64,000 bases of DNA from Sphingomonas mucosissima (GTDB lineage Bacteria; Pseudomonadota; Alphaproteobacteria; Sphingomonadales; Sphingomonadaceae): positions 206,236-270,235 of the forward strand of contig NZ_NBBJ01000005.1 in NCBI RefSeq assembly GCF_002197665.1, written 5' to 3'. Positions 1 to 8,811 of this stretch are shown here, piece by piece. Position 1 is the first letter of the stretch. The number at the start of each line of letters is the position of its first letter. The notes below the pieces were generated by a model. The model was not told where the DNA came from. It ran no database searches and saw only the letters and a program-made list of their open reading frames with translations. A program made the translations under genes and the position numbers.

Positions 1-1
1 G

Positions 2-241
2 CATGTGCTGACCGCGCGACGTTACGGTGAGATCGCGCTGGCTCGGTTGCCGGCCTGGAAGCGCGAGGGCTATGCCGATCACGTTGCAGGAGAGACGAGC
101 ATCGGCGGCGCGGTGGACGAGGCACAGATCCGCGCGCGCTATCCGGATGCCGGCGTGCTGATCTATTATGCGGGCCGCCGCCGGGTTGCCGCGATCCTCG
201 CGCGCAACGGCGGTTCGGTCGATCGATTAATGGCGCAATAG
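2..241 (+). CDS. C-terminal end of an uncharacterised protein (cut by the window edge)
   Basis: The reading frame is open from the first bases, so the GTG at position 5 is probably internal and the gene begins outside the window. About 79 residues remain. They contain an aromatic stretch reading LPAWKREGYADHVAG, which resembles sequences near the zinc site of small peptidase-like proteins, but no HExxH motif is visible in this part. The stop codon TAG directly abuts the ATG of the DUF969 gene, so it is probably the first visible member of that operon. I do not recognise the family with confidence. Confidence 0.5.
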   Translation, partial: HVLTARRYGEIALARLPAWKREGYADHVAGETSIGGAVDEAQIRARYPDAGVLIYYAGRRRVAAILARNGGSVDRLMAQ

Positions 242-883
242 ATGCTCGTCCTTGCCGGCATCGCGATCATCGCGCTTGGCTTCTTGCTGCGCTTCAACCC
301 GATGCTGGTGATCGCCGCCTCCGCGCTCGTCACCGGGCTCGCCGCCGGGATCGATCCGCTCGCCATTCTCGCCGCGTTCGGCAAGGCGTTCAACGACACG
401 CGCTACGTCACCGCCATCTATATCGTGCTTCCGGTGATTGGGCTGCTGGAGCGCAACGGGTTACAGGCGCGGGCGCGCTCGCTCGTCGGCGGGCTGAAGG
501 GGCTGACGACCGGGCGGCTGCTGATGGCCTATCTCGCGTTCCGCCAGATCACCGCCGCGCTTGGCCTCACCTCCGTCGCGGGGCCGGCGCAGACCGTCCG
601 CCCGCTGATCGCGCCGATGGCGGAGGCTGCGGCGGGGGAGGCGCATGATCCCGAAAAGGTGAAGGCGATGGCTGCGGCCACCGACAACATCGGGCTGTTC
701 TTCGGCGAGGATATCTTCATCGCGATCGGATCGATCCTGCTGATGAAGGGCGTGCTGGAGGGCTACGGCATCTTCGTCGAGCCGCTGCACATGTCGGTCT
801 GGGCGATCCCCACCGCGATCGCCGCCTTTGCGATCCACGGGACGCGGCTGTGGCGGCTCGATCGCAAGGCCCGCCGCGCATGA
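242..883 (+). CDS. DUF969 family integral membrane protein
   Basis: This 213-residue hydrophobic protein has about five to six predicted membrane segments and matches the DUF969 family in length and pattern, with the helix near residues 1-40, a conserved NDTRY stretch near 57 and VLPVIGLLERNGL near 67. Its substrate is unknown. DUF969 proteins are almost always encoded beside DUF979 proteins and the pair is thought to form one transporter-like unit; that is inference. The ATG follows the previous stop with no spacer, and the 3' end overlaps the next start by ATGA, so the two are translationally coupled. Confidence 0.9.
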   Translation: MLVLAGIAIIALGFLLRFNPMLVIAASALVTGLAAGIDPLAILAAFGKAFNDTRYVTAIYIVLPVIGLLERNGLQARARSLVGGLKGLTTGRLLMAYLAFRQITAALGLTSVAGPAQTVRPLIAPMAEAAAGEAHDPEKVKAMAAATDNIGLFFGEDIFIAIGSILLMKGVLEGYGIFVEPLHMSVWAIPTAIAAFAIHGTRLWRLDRKARRA

Positions 884-1782
884 TCGGGCTGAATTTCGTT
901 TATCTCGTCGCGGGGATAACGTTCCTCGCCTTCGCGATCCTGTCTTTCACGGAGCGGCGCTGGGCCAACACCGGTTTCTACGGGCTGGTCGCGACGAGCT
1001 TCCTTGCCGGCGATTGGCTGGGGGACATCGGCAATGGCGTGCTGGTCCTCGCGCTGGTGGCGATCGCGGCGAGCGGGCGAATGAAGCGGCGCGTGCCGGC
1101 GGGCGAGCCCACAGCGCGCGGCGCGATGGTGTTCGTGCCCGCGCTGGTGATCCCGGCAACCGCACTGATCGGCACCTTCGTGTTCAAGCAATTCCCAACT
1201 GTGTTCGACGGCAAGCAGGCGACGCTGGTGGCGCTGACGGCGGGCGTGCTCCTGGCGCTCGTGCTTTGTTACGTCTGGCTGCGGCCGGCACCGGCCGAGC
1301 CGTTCCGTGCTGGCCGCGGCTTGATGGACGATATTGGCTGGGCCGCCGTGCTGCCGCAGATGCTGGCGAGCCTCGGCGCGGTGTTCGCGCTGGCGGGCGT
1401 CGGCGAGGTGGTCGGCCGGCTGGTCGGCGTCGCCATCCCCACCGGCAGCGTGCTTGGCGCGGTGCTGGCCTTCGGGCTCGGCATGGCGCTGTTCACGATG
1501 GTGATGGGCAATGCCTTTGCCGCGTTCCCGGTGATGGCGGCGGCGGTCGGCATCCCGCTGCTGGTACAGACCTATGGCGCGGATCCCGCGCCGGTGGCGG
1601 CGGTCGGGATGCTGGCGGGCTTCTGCGGCACGTTGATGACGCCGATGGCGGCGAACTTCAATCTCGTCCCTGCCGCGCTTCTTGAGCTGAAGGATCGCAA
1701 CGGCGTGATCCGTGCGCAGGTGCCGACGGCGCTGCCGCTGCTCGTGTTCAATGTGCTTTTGTTGTGGTGGATCGTTGCATGA
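880..1782 (+). CDS. DUF979 family integral membrane protein
   Basis: A 300-residue polytopic membrane protein with roughly eight to ten hydrophobic segments, matching DUF979. The start is the ATG at 880, which shares ATGA with the DUF969 stop; an in-frame GTG at 850 would add ten residues inside the upstream gene and is less likely. Glycine- and alanine-rich helices with a conserved MGNAFAAFPVM region near residue 210 and a CGTLMTPMAANFN region near 250 suggest a channel or permease core. It is the partner of DUF969. No substrate can be assigned from sequence. It overlaps the DUF2891 gene downstream by four bases. Confidence 0.9.
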   Translation: MIGLNFVYLVAGITFLAFAILSFTERRWANTGFYGLVATSFLAGDWLGDIGNGVLVLALVAIAASGRMKRRVPAGEPTARGAMVFVPALVIPATALIGTFVFKQFPTVFDGKQATLVALTAGVLLALVLCYVWLRPAPAEPFRAGRGLMDDIGWAAVLPQMLASLGAVFALAGVGEVVGRLVGVAIPTGSVLGAVLAFGLGMALFTMVMGNAFAAFPVMAAAVGIPLLVQTYGADPAPVAAVGMLAGFCGTLMTPMAANFNLVPAALLELKDRNGVIRAQVPTALPLLVFNVLLLWWIVA

Positions 1783-2762
1783 CCCTGACGCCCGATGTCG
1801 CCGCCGGCTTCGCCCGGCTCACGCTGGGCCATGTCGGGCAGCGTTATCCCTTCAAGCTCGATCAGGTGCTGACCGGGCCGGAGGATCTGCGCGAGCCGCA
1901 TGAGATCCACCCGATCTTCCACGGCAGCTTCGATTGGCACAGCTGCGTCCATGGCTGGTGGCAGCTACTGACGATCGCGCGGCTGTTCCCCGATCTGCCC
2001 GAGGCTGCGGAGATTGGCGGCCGCGCCAACGAGATGCTGGTGCCGGAGAAAGTCGCCGGCGAGCTGGCGGTGCTCACGCGGCCCTACGCAGCCGGGTTCG
2101 AACGGCCGTACGGCTGGGCCTGGGCGCTGGCGCTGCATGCCGAAGCGATGCGCCATGACGCGGCCTGGGGCGCGGCGCTGGAGCCACTCGCGCGCGCCTT
2201 TGCCGAGCGCTTCCACCAGCATTTGCCCAAGCTCACCTATCCGATTCGCGTCGGCACCCACTACAACACCGCTTTCGCGCTGACGTTGGCACGTGACTGG
2301 GCGCTAGATCATGATCCAGCGCTGGTGACGCTGATCGACGCGCGCGCCCGCGACTGGTTCCGCGAGGATCGCGGCTGTCAGGCATGGGAGCCGGGCGGTG
2401 ACGAGTTCCTGTCCTCCGCGCTGTGCGAGGCGCTGCTGATGAGCCGAGTGCTCGGCGATGGCTTCGCGGCATGGTTCGACGCGTTCCTGCCGCAGGCGGT
2501 GCAAGGCAAGCCGCAGACGCTGTTCACCCCGGCCATCGTGTCCGATCGCAGCGATGGCAAGATCGCACATCTCGACGGGCTGAACCTCAGCCGGGCGTGG
2601 TGCTGGCGCACGATCGCTGCCGCGTTGCCGCATAGTCCGCTGGCGCCGGTCGCACGCGCCGCGGCGGATGATCACCTCGCCGCCAGCCTGCCGCATCTGG
2701 CGGACGATTACATGGGTACGCACTGGCTGGCGACCTTCGCGCTTCTCGCACTCACTGTTTGA
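1779..2762 (+). CDS. DUF2891 family protein
   Basis: This 327-residue soluble protein matches DUF2891, whose hallmarks are visible: HEIHPIFHGSFDWHSCVHG near residues 40-60, many conserved aromatic residues, and a helical repeat pattern. The fold is probably an alpha/alpha toroid like those of glycoside hydrolases, but no catalytic activity is established. The ATG at 1779 overlaps the DUF979 stop (ATGA), so it is coupled to the putative permease pair. An upstream in-frame GTG at 1764 is possible but lies inside DUF979. The coupling suggests that it acts on whatever the DUF969/DUF979 unit moves; that is inference. Confidence 0.87.
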   Translation: MTLTPDVAAGFARLTLGHVGQRYPFKLDQVLTGPEDLREPHEIHPIFHGSFDWHSCVHGWWQLLTIARLFPDLPEAAEIGGRANEMLVPEKVAGELAVLTRPYAAGFERPYGWAWALALHAEAMRHDAAWGAALEPLARAFAERFHQHLPKLTYPIRVGTHYNTAFALTLARDWALDHDPALVTLIDARARDWFREDRGCQAWEPGGDEFLSSALCEALLMSRVLGDGFAAWFDAFLPQAVQGKPQTLFTPAIVSDRSDGKIAHLDGLNLSRAWCWRTIAAALPHSPLAPVARAAADDHLAASLPHLADDYMGTHWLATFALLALTV

Positions 2763-2831
2763 AAGGGACTGGCGCCAAGGCGCTTGCCGTGCGAACCCGA
2801 TCTTCAAATCAAGGGAATCGGGAGAGGGCGA

Positions 2832-3767
2832 ATGGCGCTGAAGACGCGCGTCACCGAGATGCTTGGGATCGAAAAGCCGATCATCCAGGCGGCGATGGGC
2901 TGGATCGCGCGGTCGCATTTGTCGTCGGCCGTGTCGAACGCCGGCGGCATGGGGATCATCGAGACATCGTCGGGTGAACTCGACGCGGTGCGCGACGAGA
3001 TCCTCAAGATGCGGCAGCTGACCGACAAGCCGTTCGGGGTGAACGTCGCCCAGGCGTTCGTGCGCGATCCGGGCATCATCCAGTTCGTGATCGATCAGGG
3101 CATCCGCTTCGTCACCACCTCGGCCGGTGACCCGATGAAATATACCGGCATGCTGAAGGAGGCGGGGCTCACCGTCTTCCATGTCGTGCCCAGCCTTGCC
3201 GGCGCGCTGCGGGCGGTGGAGGCCGGCGTCGACGGCCTGATCGTCGAGGGTGGCGAGGGCGGGGGCTTCAAGAACCCCAAGGACGTGTCGACCATGGTGC
3301 TGGTGCCGCAGGTGGTGGAGGCGGTCGACGTCCCAGTCGTCGCCGCGGGCGGGATCATGGACGGGCGGACGATGGCGGCGGCGTTCGCGCTGGGCGCGGA
3401 GGGCGTGCTGATGGGGACACGAATTCTCTCCTCGGCCGAATGCCCGGTGCATGACAATTGGAAGCGCGCGATCGTCGAGGCGGATGCGACCGATACGGTG
3501 TTCCTCAACCGCAGCGGCCCAGGGCCGGCGCTTCGCGCGCTGCGTACCGACCGGACCACGCGAATCGAAAAGGACGGTACGGCGAACATCTTTGGTGAGT
3601 TCGCCGATACGCAGGCGGTGTATTTCGGTGGGGATCTGGAGGCGGGCATCGCGCTCACCGGGCAGGTTGCCGGGCGCATTCGTGAGGTGAAGCCAGTGGC
3701 GCAAATCTTCGATGAGACGATGGCGGAATATGAAGCCACCGTCGCGCGGATGGCGCGCGCGGCTTGA
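2832..3767 (+). CDS. nitronate monooxygenase (2-nitropropane dioxygenase family)
   Basis: A 311-residue flavin-dependent TIM-barrel protein. The N-terminal PIIQAAMGWI stretch, the VEGGEGGGF glycine loop near residue 140, and the VVAAGGIMDGR and LGAEGVLMGTR phosphate-binding segments near residues 170-200 are typical of the family. Such enzymes oxidise alkyl nitronates with FMN; in lipid-degradation settings some members act as enoyl reductases, so the true substrate is open. The start at 2832 is preceded by GGGAGAGGG; an earlier ATG at 2784 lacks a ribosome site. It lies about 160 bases upstream of an enoyl-CoA hydratase on the same strand, which hints at fatty-acid or aromatic acyl-CoA metabolism. 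Confidence 0.88.
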   Translation: MALKTRVTEMLGIEKPIIQAAMGWIARSHLSSAVSNAGGMGIIETSSGELDAVRDEILKMRQLTDKPFGVNVAQAFVRDPGIIQFVIDQGIRFVTTSAGDPMKYTGMLKEAGLTVFHVVPSLAGALRAVEAGVDGLIVEGGEGGGFKNPKDVSTMVLVPQVVEAVDVPVVAAGGIMDGRTMAAAFALGAEGVLMGTRILSSAECPVHDNWKRAIVEADATDTVFLNRSGPGPALRALRTDRTTRIEKDGTANIFGEFADTQAVYFGGDLEAGIALTGQVAGRIREVKPVAQIFDETMAEYEATVARMARAA

Positions 3768-3925
3768 TGCCGCATTAGTCCGCCAGCGATGCGAAAGATC
3801 GTGTGTCATGGCGGGTTTGTGCCGGCGTCCAGGCCGCTGCGTCGCTGAGTTCGCCGGGAGCGGAACGCCGCCACGGCCTTGCGTCTCGATCGGCTTCAGA
3901 ATGACGATGAATGGGAGAGGGAATG

Positions 3926-4717
3926 ATGAGCGAGGACGTTACCTACGAGGTGTCTGAAGGCATCGCGACGCTGACGCTAAACCGGCCGGAGCGGATGAAC
4001 ACCATCTCCGGTCCGATGCTCGATGAGTTGACCCGCCTGCTGGTGCGCGCGGGCGAGGATCGCGAAGCGCGGGTAATCGTGCTGACGGGCACTGGGCGCG
4101 CCTTTTGCGCCGGGCTCGACCTGAACGCCGCACAGAAAGGCGACGGGATCGGCTCCTCCTCTGCGACCTTCGGCGCGACGATCGACCTGCGCAACACGCC
4201 GCCGACGGTGCTTCACGCGCTCGACAAGCCGGTGATCGCGGCGCTCAACGGCTCCGCGGCCGGTTATGGCATGGACATGGCGCTGGGGTGCGACATCCGG
4301 GTGATGGCGGCGGAGGCGAAGCTCGCCGCGGCGTTCGTGAAGCGCGGGATCCTACCCGAATCGGGCGGCACCTGGTTTCTGCCGCGCATGCTGGGCTGGG
4401 CCAAGGCAGCCGAGATCATCTTCACCGGGCGGACGCTCAGCGCCGCGGATTGCCTGAAGGAAGGGCTGGTCAACGAAGTCGTGCCGGCGGATCAGGTCGC
4501 GGCACGTGCGCGGGAAATCGCGCTGGAGATCGCCGCCAATGCGCCAATGGCGGTGCAGGGGGCGAAGCGGCTGATGCGCATGGGCATGGAAGAAACCTTC
4601 GATACCCATGTGCAGCATGTCTATCTTCAGCTGCTGCCGCTGTTTCAAAGCCAGGATTTCCGCGAAGGGATGGCGAGCTTTCTGGAGAAGCGGCCCGCCA
4701 ATTTCACCGGCAAATAA
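3926..4717 (+). CDS. enoyl-CoA hydratase/isomerase family protein
   Basis: This 263-residue crotonase-fold protein has the N-terminal TLTLNRPERMN signature, the oxyanion-hole segment GRAFCAGLDLNAA near residue 60-70, LNGSAAGYGMDMAL near residue 110, and a catalytic glutamate in ILPESGGTW near residue 140. It would hydrate or isomerise an enoyl-CoA in the cytoplasm. The ATG at 3926 is preferred over 3923 and 3911 because GGAGAGG at 3914-3920 is then spaced five bases away. It follows the nitronate monooxygenase and ends at a hairpin terminator shared with the convergent chorismate mutase gene. Confidence 0.9.
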   Translation: MSEDVTYEVSEGIATLTLNRPERMNTISGPMLDELTRLLVRAGEDREARVIVLTGTGRAFCAGLDLNAAQKGDGIGSSSATFGATIDLRNTPPTVLHALDKPVIAALNGSAAGYGMDMALGCDIRVMAAEAKLAAAFVKRGILPESGGTWFLPRMLGWAKAAEIIFTGRTLSAADCLKEGLVNEVVPADQVAARAREIALEIAANAPMAVQGAKRLMRMGMEETFDTHVQHVYLQLLPLFQSQDFREGMASFLEKRPANFTGK

Positions 4718-4728
4718 TGGTGTCAGTT

Positions 4729-4753
4729 CCCCTTTCTGCCCTGCGGAAAGGGG
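4729..4753. terminator. bidirectional hairpin between convergent genes
   Basis: An inverted repeat pairs CCCCTTTC (4729-4736) with GAAAGGGG (4746-4753) around a nine-base loop. It lies in the 45-base gap between the enoyl-CoA hydratase stop and the chorismate mutase stop and would serve both. Confidence 0.6.
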
Positions 4754-4762
4754 GAGGACGGC

Positions 4763-5041
4763 TCAGCCGCGCAGCTGCTGATGGTGGCGAATCACCTCAT
4801 CGATAATGAAGCGCAGGAATTTTTCGCTGAACTCCGGGTCGAGCTCCGCTTCCTCGGCCAAGGCGCGCAACCGGCCGATTTGCTGATCCTCGCGGCCCGG
4901 ATCGGCCGGCGGGAGGCCCGCTTCGGCCTTGTATCGGCCGACCGCCTGCGTGACCTTGAATCGTTCAGCCAGAAGACAGACCAAGGCTGCATCGATGTTG
5001 TCGATGCTTTTGCGATACCCCCTCAACACCTCGTCCGCCAT
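4763..5041 (-). CDS. chorismate mutase, AroQ type, stand-alone
   Basis: A 92-residue all-helical protein with no signal peptide, so a cytoplasmic monofunctional chorismate mutase making prephenate for phenylalanine and tyrosine. The AroQ pattern is clear: R7 and RKSID near the N-terminus, LLAERF followed by VGRYKAEAG (the active-site Arg and Lys), and the C-terminal EKFLRFIIDEVIRHHQQ helix. The ATG at 5041 gives the family length; the longer open frame upstream runs into the divergent ispB region and looks non-coding. It is divergent from the polyprenyl synthase gene. Confidence 0.92.
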   Translation of the reverse strand: MADEVLRGYRKSIDNIDAALVCLLAERFKVTQAVGRYKAEAGLPPADPGREDQQIGRLRALAEEAELDPEFSEKFLRFIIDEVIRHHQQLRG

Positions 5042-5092
5042 TCGCGCCCTCCCATTGCGGCCTAGCGCCTGCGTCCGTAGAGGCAGTTGTAG

Positions 5093-6103
5093 ATGAGCGC
5101 CACCGTCCAACGCCTTTCCGGCCATCAGCCTTCGCTTGACCCGATGATTCACCTCGTCGCTGACGACATGAATCAGGTCAACGCCGCGATTGTTGATCGC
5201 ATGCAATCGCAGATCCCCCTGATTCCCGAACTCGCCAATCATCTGATCGGCAGTGGGGGAAAACGGATGCGCCCGATGCTGACGCTCGCGAGCGCGCGGC
5301 TGCTCCAATATGATGGCGAACGGCATTACGGCCTCGCTGCTGCGGTGGAGTTCATTCACACCGCGACGCTGCTGCACGACGACGTGGTCGACGGATCGGA
5401 CCTGCGCCGGGGCAAGCGCACCGCGAACATCATCTGGGGCAATCCGGCAAGCGTGCTGGTGGGCGATTTCCTGTTCTCCCGCTCGTTCGAGCTGATGGTG
5501 GAATCGGGCAGCCTCAGCGCGCTGAAGATCCTGTCGAACGCCAGCGCCGTGATCGCGGAGGGCGAGGTGAACCAGCTGACCGCCGCGCGGCGCGTCGACC
5601 TAGGCGAGGATCGCTATCTGGAGATCATCAACGCGAAGACCGCGGCGCTGTTCGCCGCCGCGTGCCGGATTGCCGCAGTGGTGGCCGATCGTCCGGAGGG
5701 CGAGGAAGCGGCGCTCGATGCCTATGGCCGCAACCTTGGCATCGCTTTCCAGCTGGTCGACGATGCGATCGACTATACCTCTGATGCGGGCACCATGGGC
5801 AAGGACGCCGGTGATGATTTCCGTGAGGGGAAGATGACGCTGCCGGTGATCCTCGCTTATGCGCGCGGTAGCGAGGAAGAGCGGCAGTTCTGGAAGGACG
5901 CGGTGGAGGGGCGGCGCGATAGTGACGCGGATTTCGCCCGTGCCATCGAGCTGGTGCGGTCCACGCATGCAGCGGACGATACGATCGCGCGGGCGCGGCA
6001 TTACGGACAGCGGGCGATCGACGCCGTCGCGCCTTTTGCCGACGGGCCGGCGAAGGATGCGATGATCGAAGCGGTCGAATTTGCGGTGGCGCGGGTTTAC
6101 TGA
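5093..6103 (+). CDS. ispB: polyprenyl diphosphate synthase (octaprenyl-type)
   Basis: A 336-residue trans-isoprenyl diphosphate synthase. It carries GGKR at 55-58, the first aspartate-rich motif DDVVD at 96-100 within LLHDDVVD, and the second, DDAID, at 223-227. It condenses isopentenyl diphosphate onto an allylic primer to build the ubiquinone side chain; in sphingomonads this is usually a C50 chain, so octaprenyl versus decaprenyl is not decided here. Small residues before the first motif would set chain length. It is convergent with the metal transporter gene. Confidence 0.93.
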   Translation: MSATVQRLSGHQPSLDPMIHLVADDMNQVNAAIVDRMQSQIPLIPELANHLIGSGGKRMRPMLTLASARLLQYDGERHYGLAAAVEFIHTATLLHDDVVDGSDLRRGKRTANIIWGNPASVLVGDFLFSRSFELMVESGSLSALKILSNASAVIAEGEVNQLTAARRVDLGEDRYLEIINAKTAALFAAACRIAAVVADRPEGEEAALDAYGRNLGIAFQLVDDAIDYTSDAGTMGKDAGDDFREGKMTLPVILAYARGSEEERQFWKDAVEGRRDSDADFARAIELVRSTHAADDTIARARHYGQRAIDAVAPFADGPAKDAMIEAVEFAVARVY

Positions 6104-6179
6104 GGTTCGCAGGCTGCTGATCTAAGTAGCGCCTGACGGGAGAGTTCCCGCCGGCTGCGGCGACGTCACGGGCGTTCGA

Positions 6180-7139
6180 TCAAACCGCGTCTGCCGGTTC
6201 CAGCACGCAGTTCTCCCGGCCGGTTTCCACCTGCAGCGTGGCGTGGCCGATGCCGAAATCATGGTGGAGCATGTGCTGCACCTGGCGCAGGAAACCGTCG
6301 CCCGGATGCCCCTGCGGCATCAGCAAGTGCGCGGTAAGCACGGGTTCGGTGGTCGACATCGGCCAGATGTGAAGATCATGCACGTGCGCCACGCCGGGGA
6401 GGCTGGCGAGGGCATCGCTGACCCGATCATAGTCAATGGCGCGAGGCACCGCGGCGAGGCTCATTTCCACCGTCTCGCGCAATAGCGCCCAAGTCTGCCA
6501 GAAGATCAGCGCGGCGATCAGCAGGCTGACGACAGGGTCGATCCAGCCGAGGCCGGTGAGCCAGATACCCAGCCCGGCGAGGACCACCCCGGCGGAGACG
6601 GCCGCATCGGCGAGCATGTGAAGATAGGCGCCGCGGATGTTCACGTCGCCCTTTCGGCCGCGCGCGAACAGCCAGGCGGTGATGCCGTTGATAAGGATGC
6701 CTACGGCCGCCACGGCCGACACCGTAAGGCCGGGCACTGACGCTGGTTCGGTCAACCGCTGCGCTGCCTCGATCGCGATGACGCCCAAGGCCACGAGCAG
6801 CAGCACGGCGTTCGCGAGGGCCGCCAGGATCGTCGATCCCTTCAGCCCATAAGTGAAGCGCTTGGAAGGTGGCGTGCGCGCCAGCACTGCGCCCGCCCAG
6901 GCGACGGCGAGCCCGAGAACATCCGACAGATTATGGCCGGCGTCGGCAAGAAGCGCCACCGAGCCCGTCCACAAACCGGCACTGGCCTCCGCAATGACAT
7001 AGCCCAAGTTGAGCGTGATGCCGATCGCGAAGGCACCGTCCCAGCGAACGGGCGCCGCGTGATGGTGATGGCCGTGACTATGGCCGTGATGGTGCTCGTG
7101 GCCGTGATGGTGCCCGGGGCCGTGATGCGCGTGCGCCAT
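6180..7139 (-). CDS. cation diffusion facilitator (Zn/Co/Cd efflux), His-rich N-terminus
   Basis: A 319-residue CDF-family proton/metal antiporter of the inner membrane, ZitB/CzcD-like. Six membrane helices follow a very His-rich N-terminus with 16 histidines in the first 27 residues, probably a cytoplasmic metal-binding tail. The metal site is visible as H69xxxD73 in helix 2 and a second HxxxD in helix 5 (HMLAD). The C-terminal cytoplasmic ferredoxin-like domain contains the HVHDLHIWPM stretch. It stands alone, divergent from a glycosyltransferase gene. Confidence 0.92.
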   Translation of the reverse strand: MAHAHHGPGHHHGHEHHHGHSHGHHHHAAPVRWDGAFAIGITLNLGYVIAEASAGLWTGSVALLADAGHNLSDVLGLAVAWAGAVLARTPPSKRFTYGLKGSTILAALANAVLLLVALGVIAIEAAQRLTEPASVPGLTVSAVAAVGILINGITAWLFARGRKGDVNIRGAYLHMLADAAVSAGVVLAGLGIWLTGLGWIDPVVSLLIAALIFWQTWALLRETVEMSLAAVPRAIDYDRVSDALASLPGVAHVHDLHIWPMSTTEPVLTAHLLMPQGHPGDGFLRQVQHMLHHDFGIGHATLQVETGRENCVLEPADAV

Positions 7140-7235
7140 GATTGATGAATAGCAGCGGGGGCATTAAAACGCCATCACCGCCGACTGACGCCATCGCATC
7201 TTCGCTTTAACGGGTAGCGGGCTACAGGAACGGCC

Positions 7236-8417
7236 ATGCTCCGCGTTCTCACGCTTTCCAGCCTGTTTCCCGATTCGACACGGCCCAATTTCGGCATCTT
7301 CGTCGAGCGCCAGACGCTGGGCCTTGCCGCGCAGCCCGACGTGGCCGTGCGAGCCGTGGCGCCGGTCGGGCTGCCGCCCGGGCCGTTGCGCCTGCTGCCG
7401 CGCTTTCGTCAGCTCGCGGGGCTCCCGCGTGCCGAGACGTGGAAGGGACTGACGATCGATCGGCCGCGCTTTACGGTGTATCCAGGAACGCAGGGGCGCT
7501 TGCATGTTCCATCACTGACGCGGGCGCTGGTTCCGCTTCTGGACGCCATCCGCCGAGACTTTGCATTCGACGTGATCGATGCGTCGTTCTTCTTCCCGGA
7601 CGGCCCCGCGGCCGTTGCGCTCGGGCGCCGTTATGGCGTGCCGGTGTCGATCAAGGCGCGCGGTGCCGACATTCATTTCTGGGGTCGCCAAGGCGCAACG
7701 GCGGCGCAGGTCCGGCGGGCGGGGCAGGAGGCTGACGGGCTGCTGGCCGTCTCGTCGGCGATGCGAGACGACATGATCGGGATCGGCCTGCCTGCGGATC
7801 GCATTCGCGTGCATCACACCGGCGTTGATCTCGACCGCTTCGCGCCGATCGCGCGCGCCGCGGCCAAGCAGCAGCTCGGCATCAGCGGCCCCTTGGTGAT
7901 TTCTGTCGGCGCGCTGATCGAGCGGAAGGGACATGAGATCGTGGTCGAAGCGGTCGCACGCCTGCCAGGCGTGTCGCTGATCATCGCCGGCGAGGGCCCG
8001 GCGCGCGGGCGCATCGAGGCGGCGGCAGCCCGCCTGGGACTTGCGGACCGGGTGCGATTGCTGGGCGCCGTGCCGCACGAGGATCTGCCCCGATTGATCG
8101 CGGCAGCGGATGTGATGGCGCTGGCCTCCGCATCCGAAGGACTGGCGAACGCCTGGATGGAGGCGCTGGCCTGCGGCACGCCGGTTGTGATCACGCCAGC
8201 CGGGGGTGCGCACGAAGTCGTAACCGGGCCCGCGGCCGGGCGCGTGGTTCCGCGCGATGCGGCTGCCTTTGCAGCGGCGATCGCGGACGTGCTGCGCGCC
8301 CCGCCGTCGGCCGAGGCGACGCGCAGCCATGCGGCAAGCTTCACCTGGCCGGCGAACGCGCAGGCGCTACGGGAGCACCTCCACGCGCTGGTCGTAAGTC
8401 GCCAACCGGAACCTTGA
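7236..8417 (+). CDS. glycosyltransferase family 4 protein
   Basis: A 393-residue GT-B glycosyltransferase. The N-terminal Rossmann half starts with VLTLSSLFPDSTRPNFG, typical of GT4 enzymes, and the C-terminal nucleotide-sugar half holds VISVGALIERKGH near residue 225 and the donor-site EGLANAWMEALACGTPVV near 300. It has no membrane segment and probably acts at the inner face of the inner membrane on a polysaccharide, glycolipid or protein acceptor that cannot be named. Its stop is only four bases from the stop of the convergent small secreted protein gene. Confidence 0.91.
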   Translation: MLRVLTLSSLFPDSTRPNFGIFVERQTLGLAAQPDVAVRAVAPVGLPPGPLRLLPRFRQLAGLPRAETWKGLTIDRPRFTVYPGTQGRLHVPSLTRALVPLLDAIRRDFAFDVIDASFFFPDGPAAVALGRRYGVPVSIKARGADIHFWGRQGATAAQVRRAGQEADGLLAVSSAMRDDMIGIGLPADRIRVHHTGVDLDRFAPIARAAAKQQLGISGPLVISVGALIERKGHEIVVEAVARLPGVSLIIAGEGPARGRIEAAAARLGLADRVRLLGAVPHEDLPRLIAAADVMALASASEGLANAWMEALACGTPVVITPAGGAHEVVTGPAAGRVVPRDAAAFAAAIADVLRAPPSAEATRSHAASFTWPANAQALREHLHALVVSRQPEP

Positions 8418-8421
8418 GGCT

Positions 8422-8676
8422 TCAGTTCAAGCCGGCGATCAGTTGATCCAACTGCTGCCGGCCCAGTTCCTCCATGTCGCGCGCGGAATGCTGGCAGGCG
8501 CCCGCTTTGCTGCTCGCAGCATTGATCATGCACGTGACTGGTACGCGCCTGGCGCAAGACTTCGTGTCACAGCGTGGGCTAATCGCGGGTGTATCGGTCC
8601 GCTCACGCGTGGCCGACACCGGTGCCGAGGCGACCGCGACAATGGCGGCGCCGATCAGGATAGCGATGTTCGTCAT
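8422..8676 (-). CDS. small secreted protein with four cysteines, unknown
   Basis: An 84-residue protein that I do not recognise. Residues 1-22 form a clear Sec signal peptide ending in VSA, leaving a mature chain of about 62 residues with cysteines at 36, 41, 49 and 61, which could make two disulfides in the periplasm, and a charged helical C-terminus. GAGGGGG lies about five bases before the ATG, which strongly supports translation. It is convergent with the glycosyltransferase gene. Confidence 0.65.
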   Translation of the reverse strand: MTNIAILIGAAIVAVASAPVSATRERTDTPAISPRCDTKSCARRVPVTCMINAASSKAGACQHSARDMEELGRQQLDQLIAGLN

Positions 8677-8811
8677 GTTTCCCCCTCATTGTTCGGAGGC
8701 GATGGCAGCGGTACGGCCTGACCCAAGCGTCACAACGACGGATCGTCGCTGCACCGGATCAGCGGCAGGCGGCACCTGTGTCGCAATCCGCGACATGCCA
8801 TGAAATGGAAA

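Noticed and set aside
2304..3809. 501-codon minus-strand frame
   Set aside because: It lies opposite the DUF2891 and nitronate monooxygenase genes; the translation is rich in His, Arg and Asp with no recognisable domain, typical of an antisense frame in high-GC DNA.
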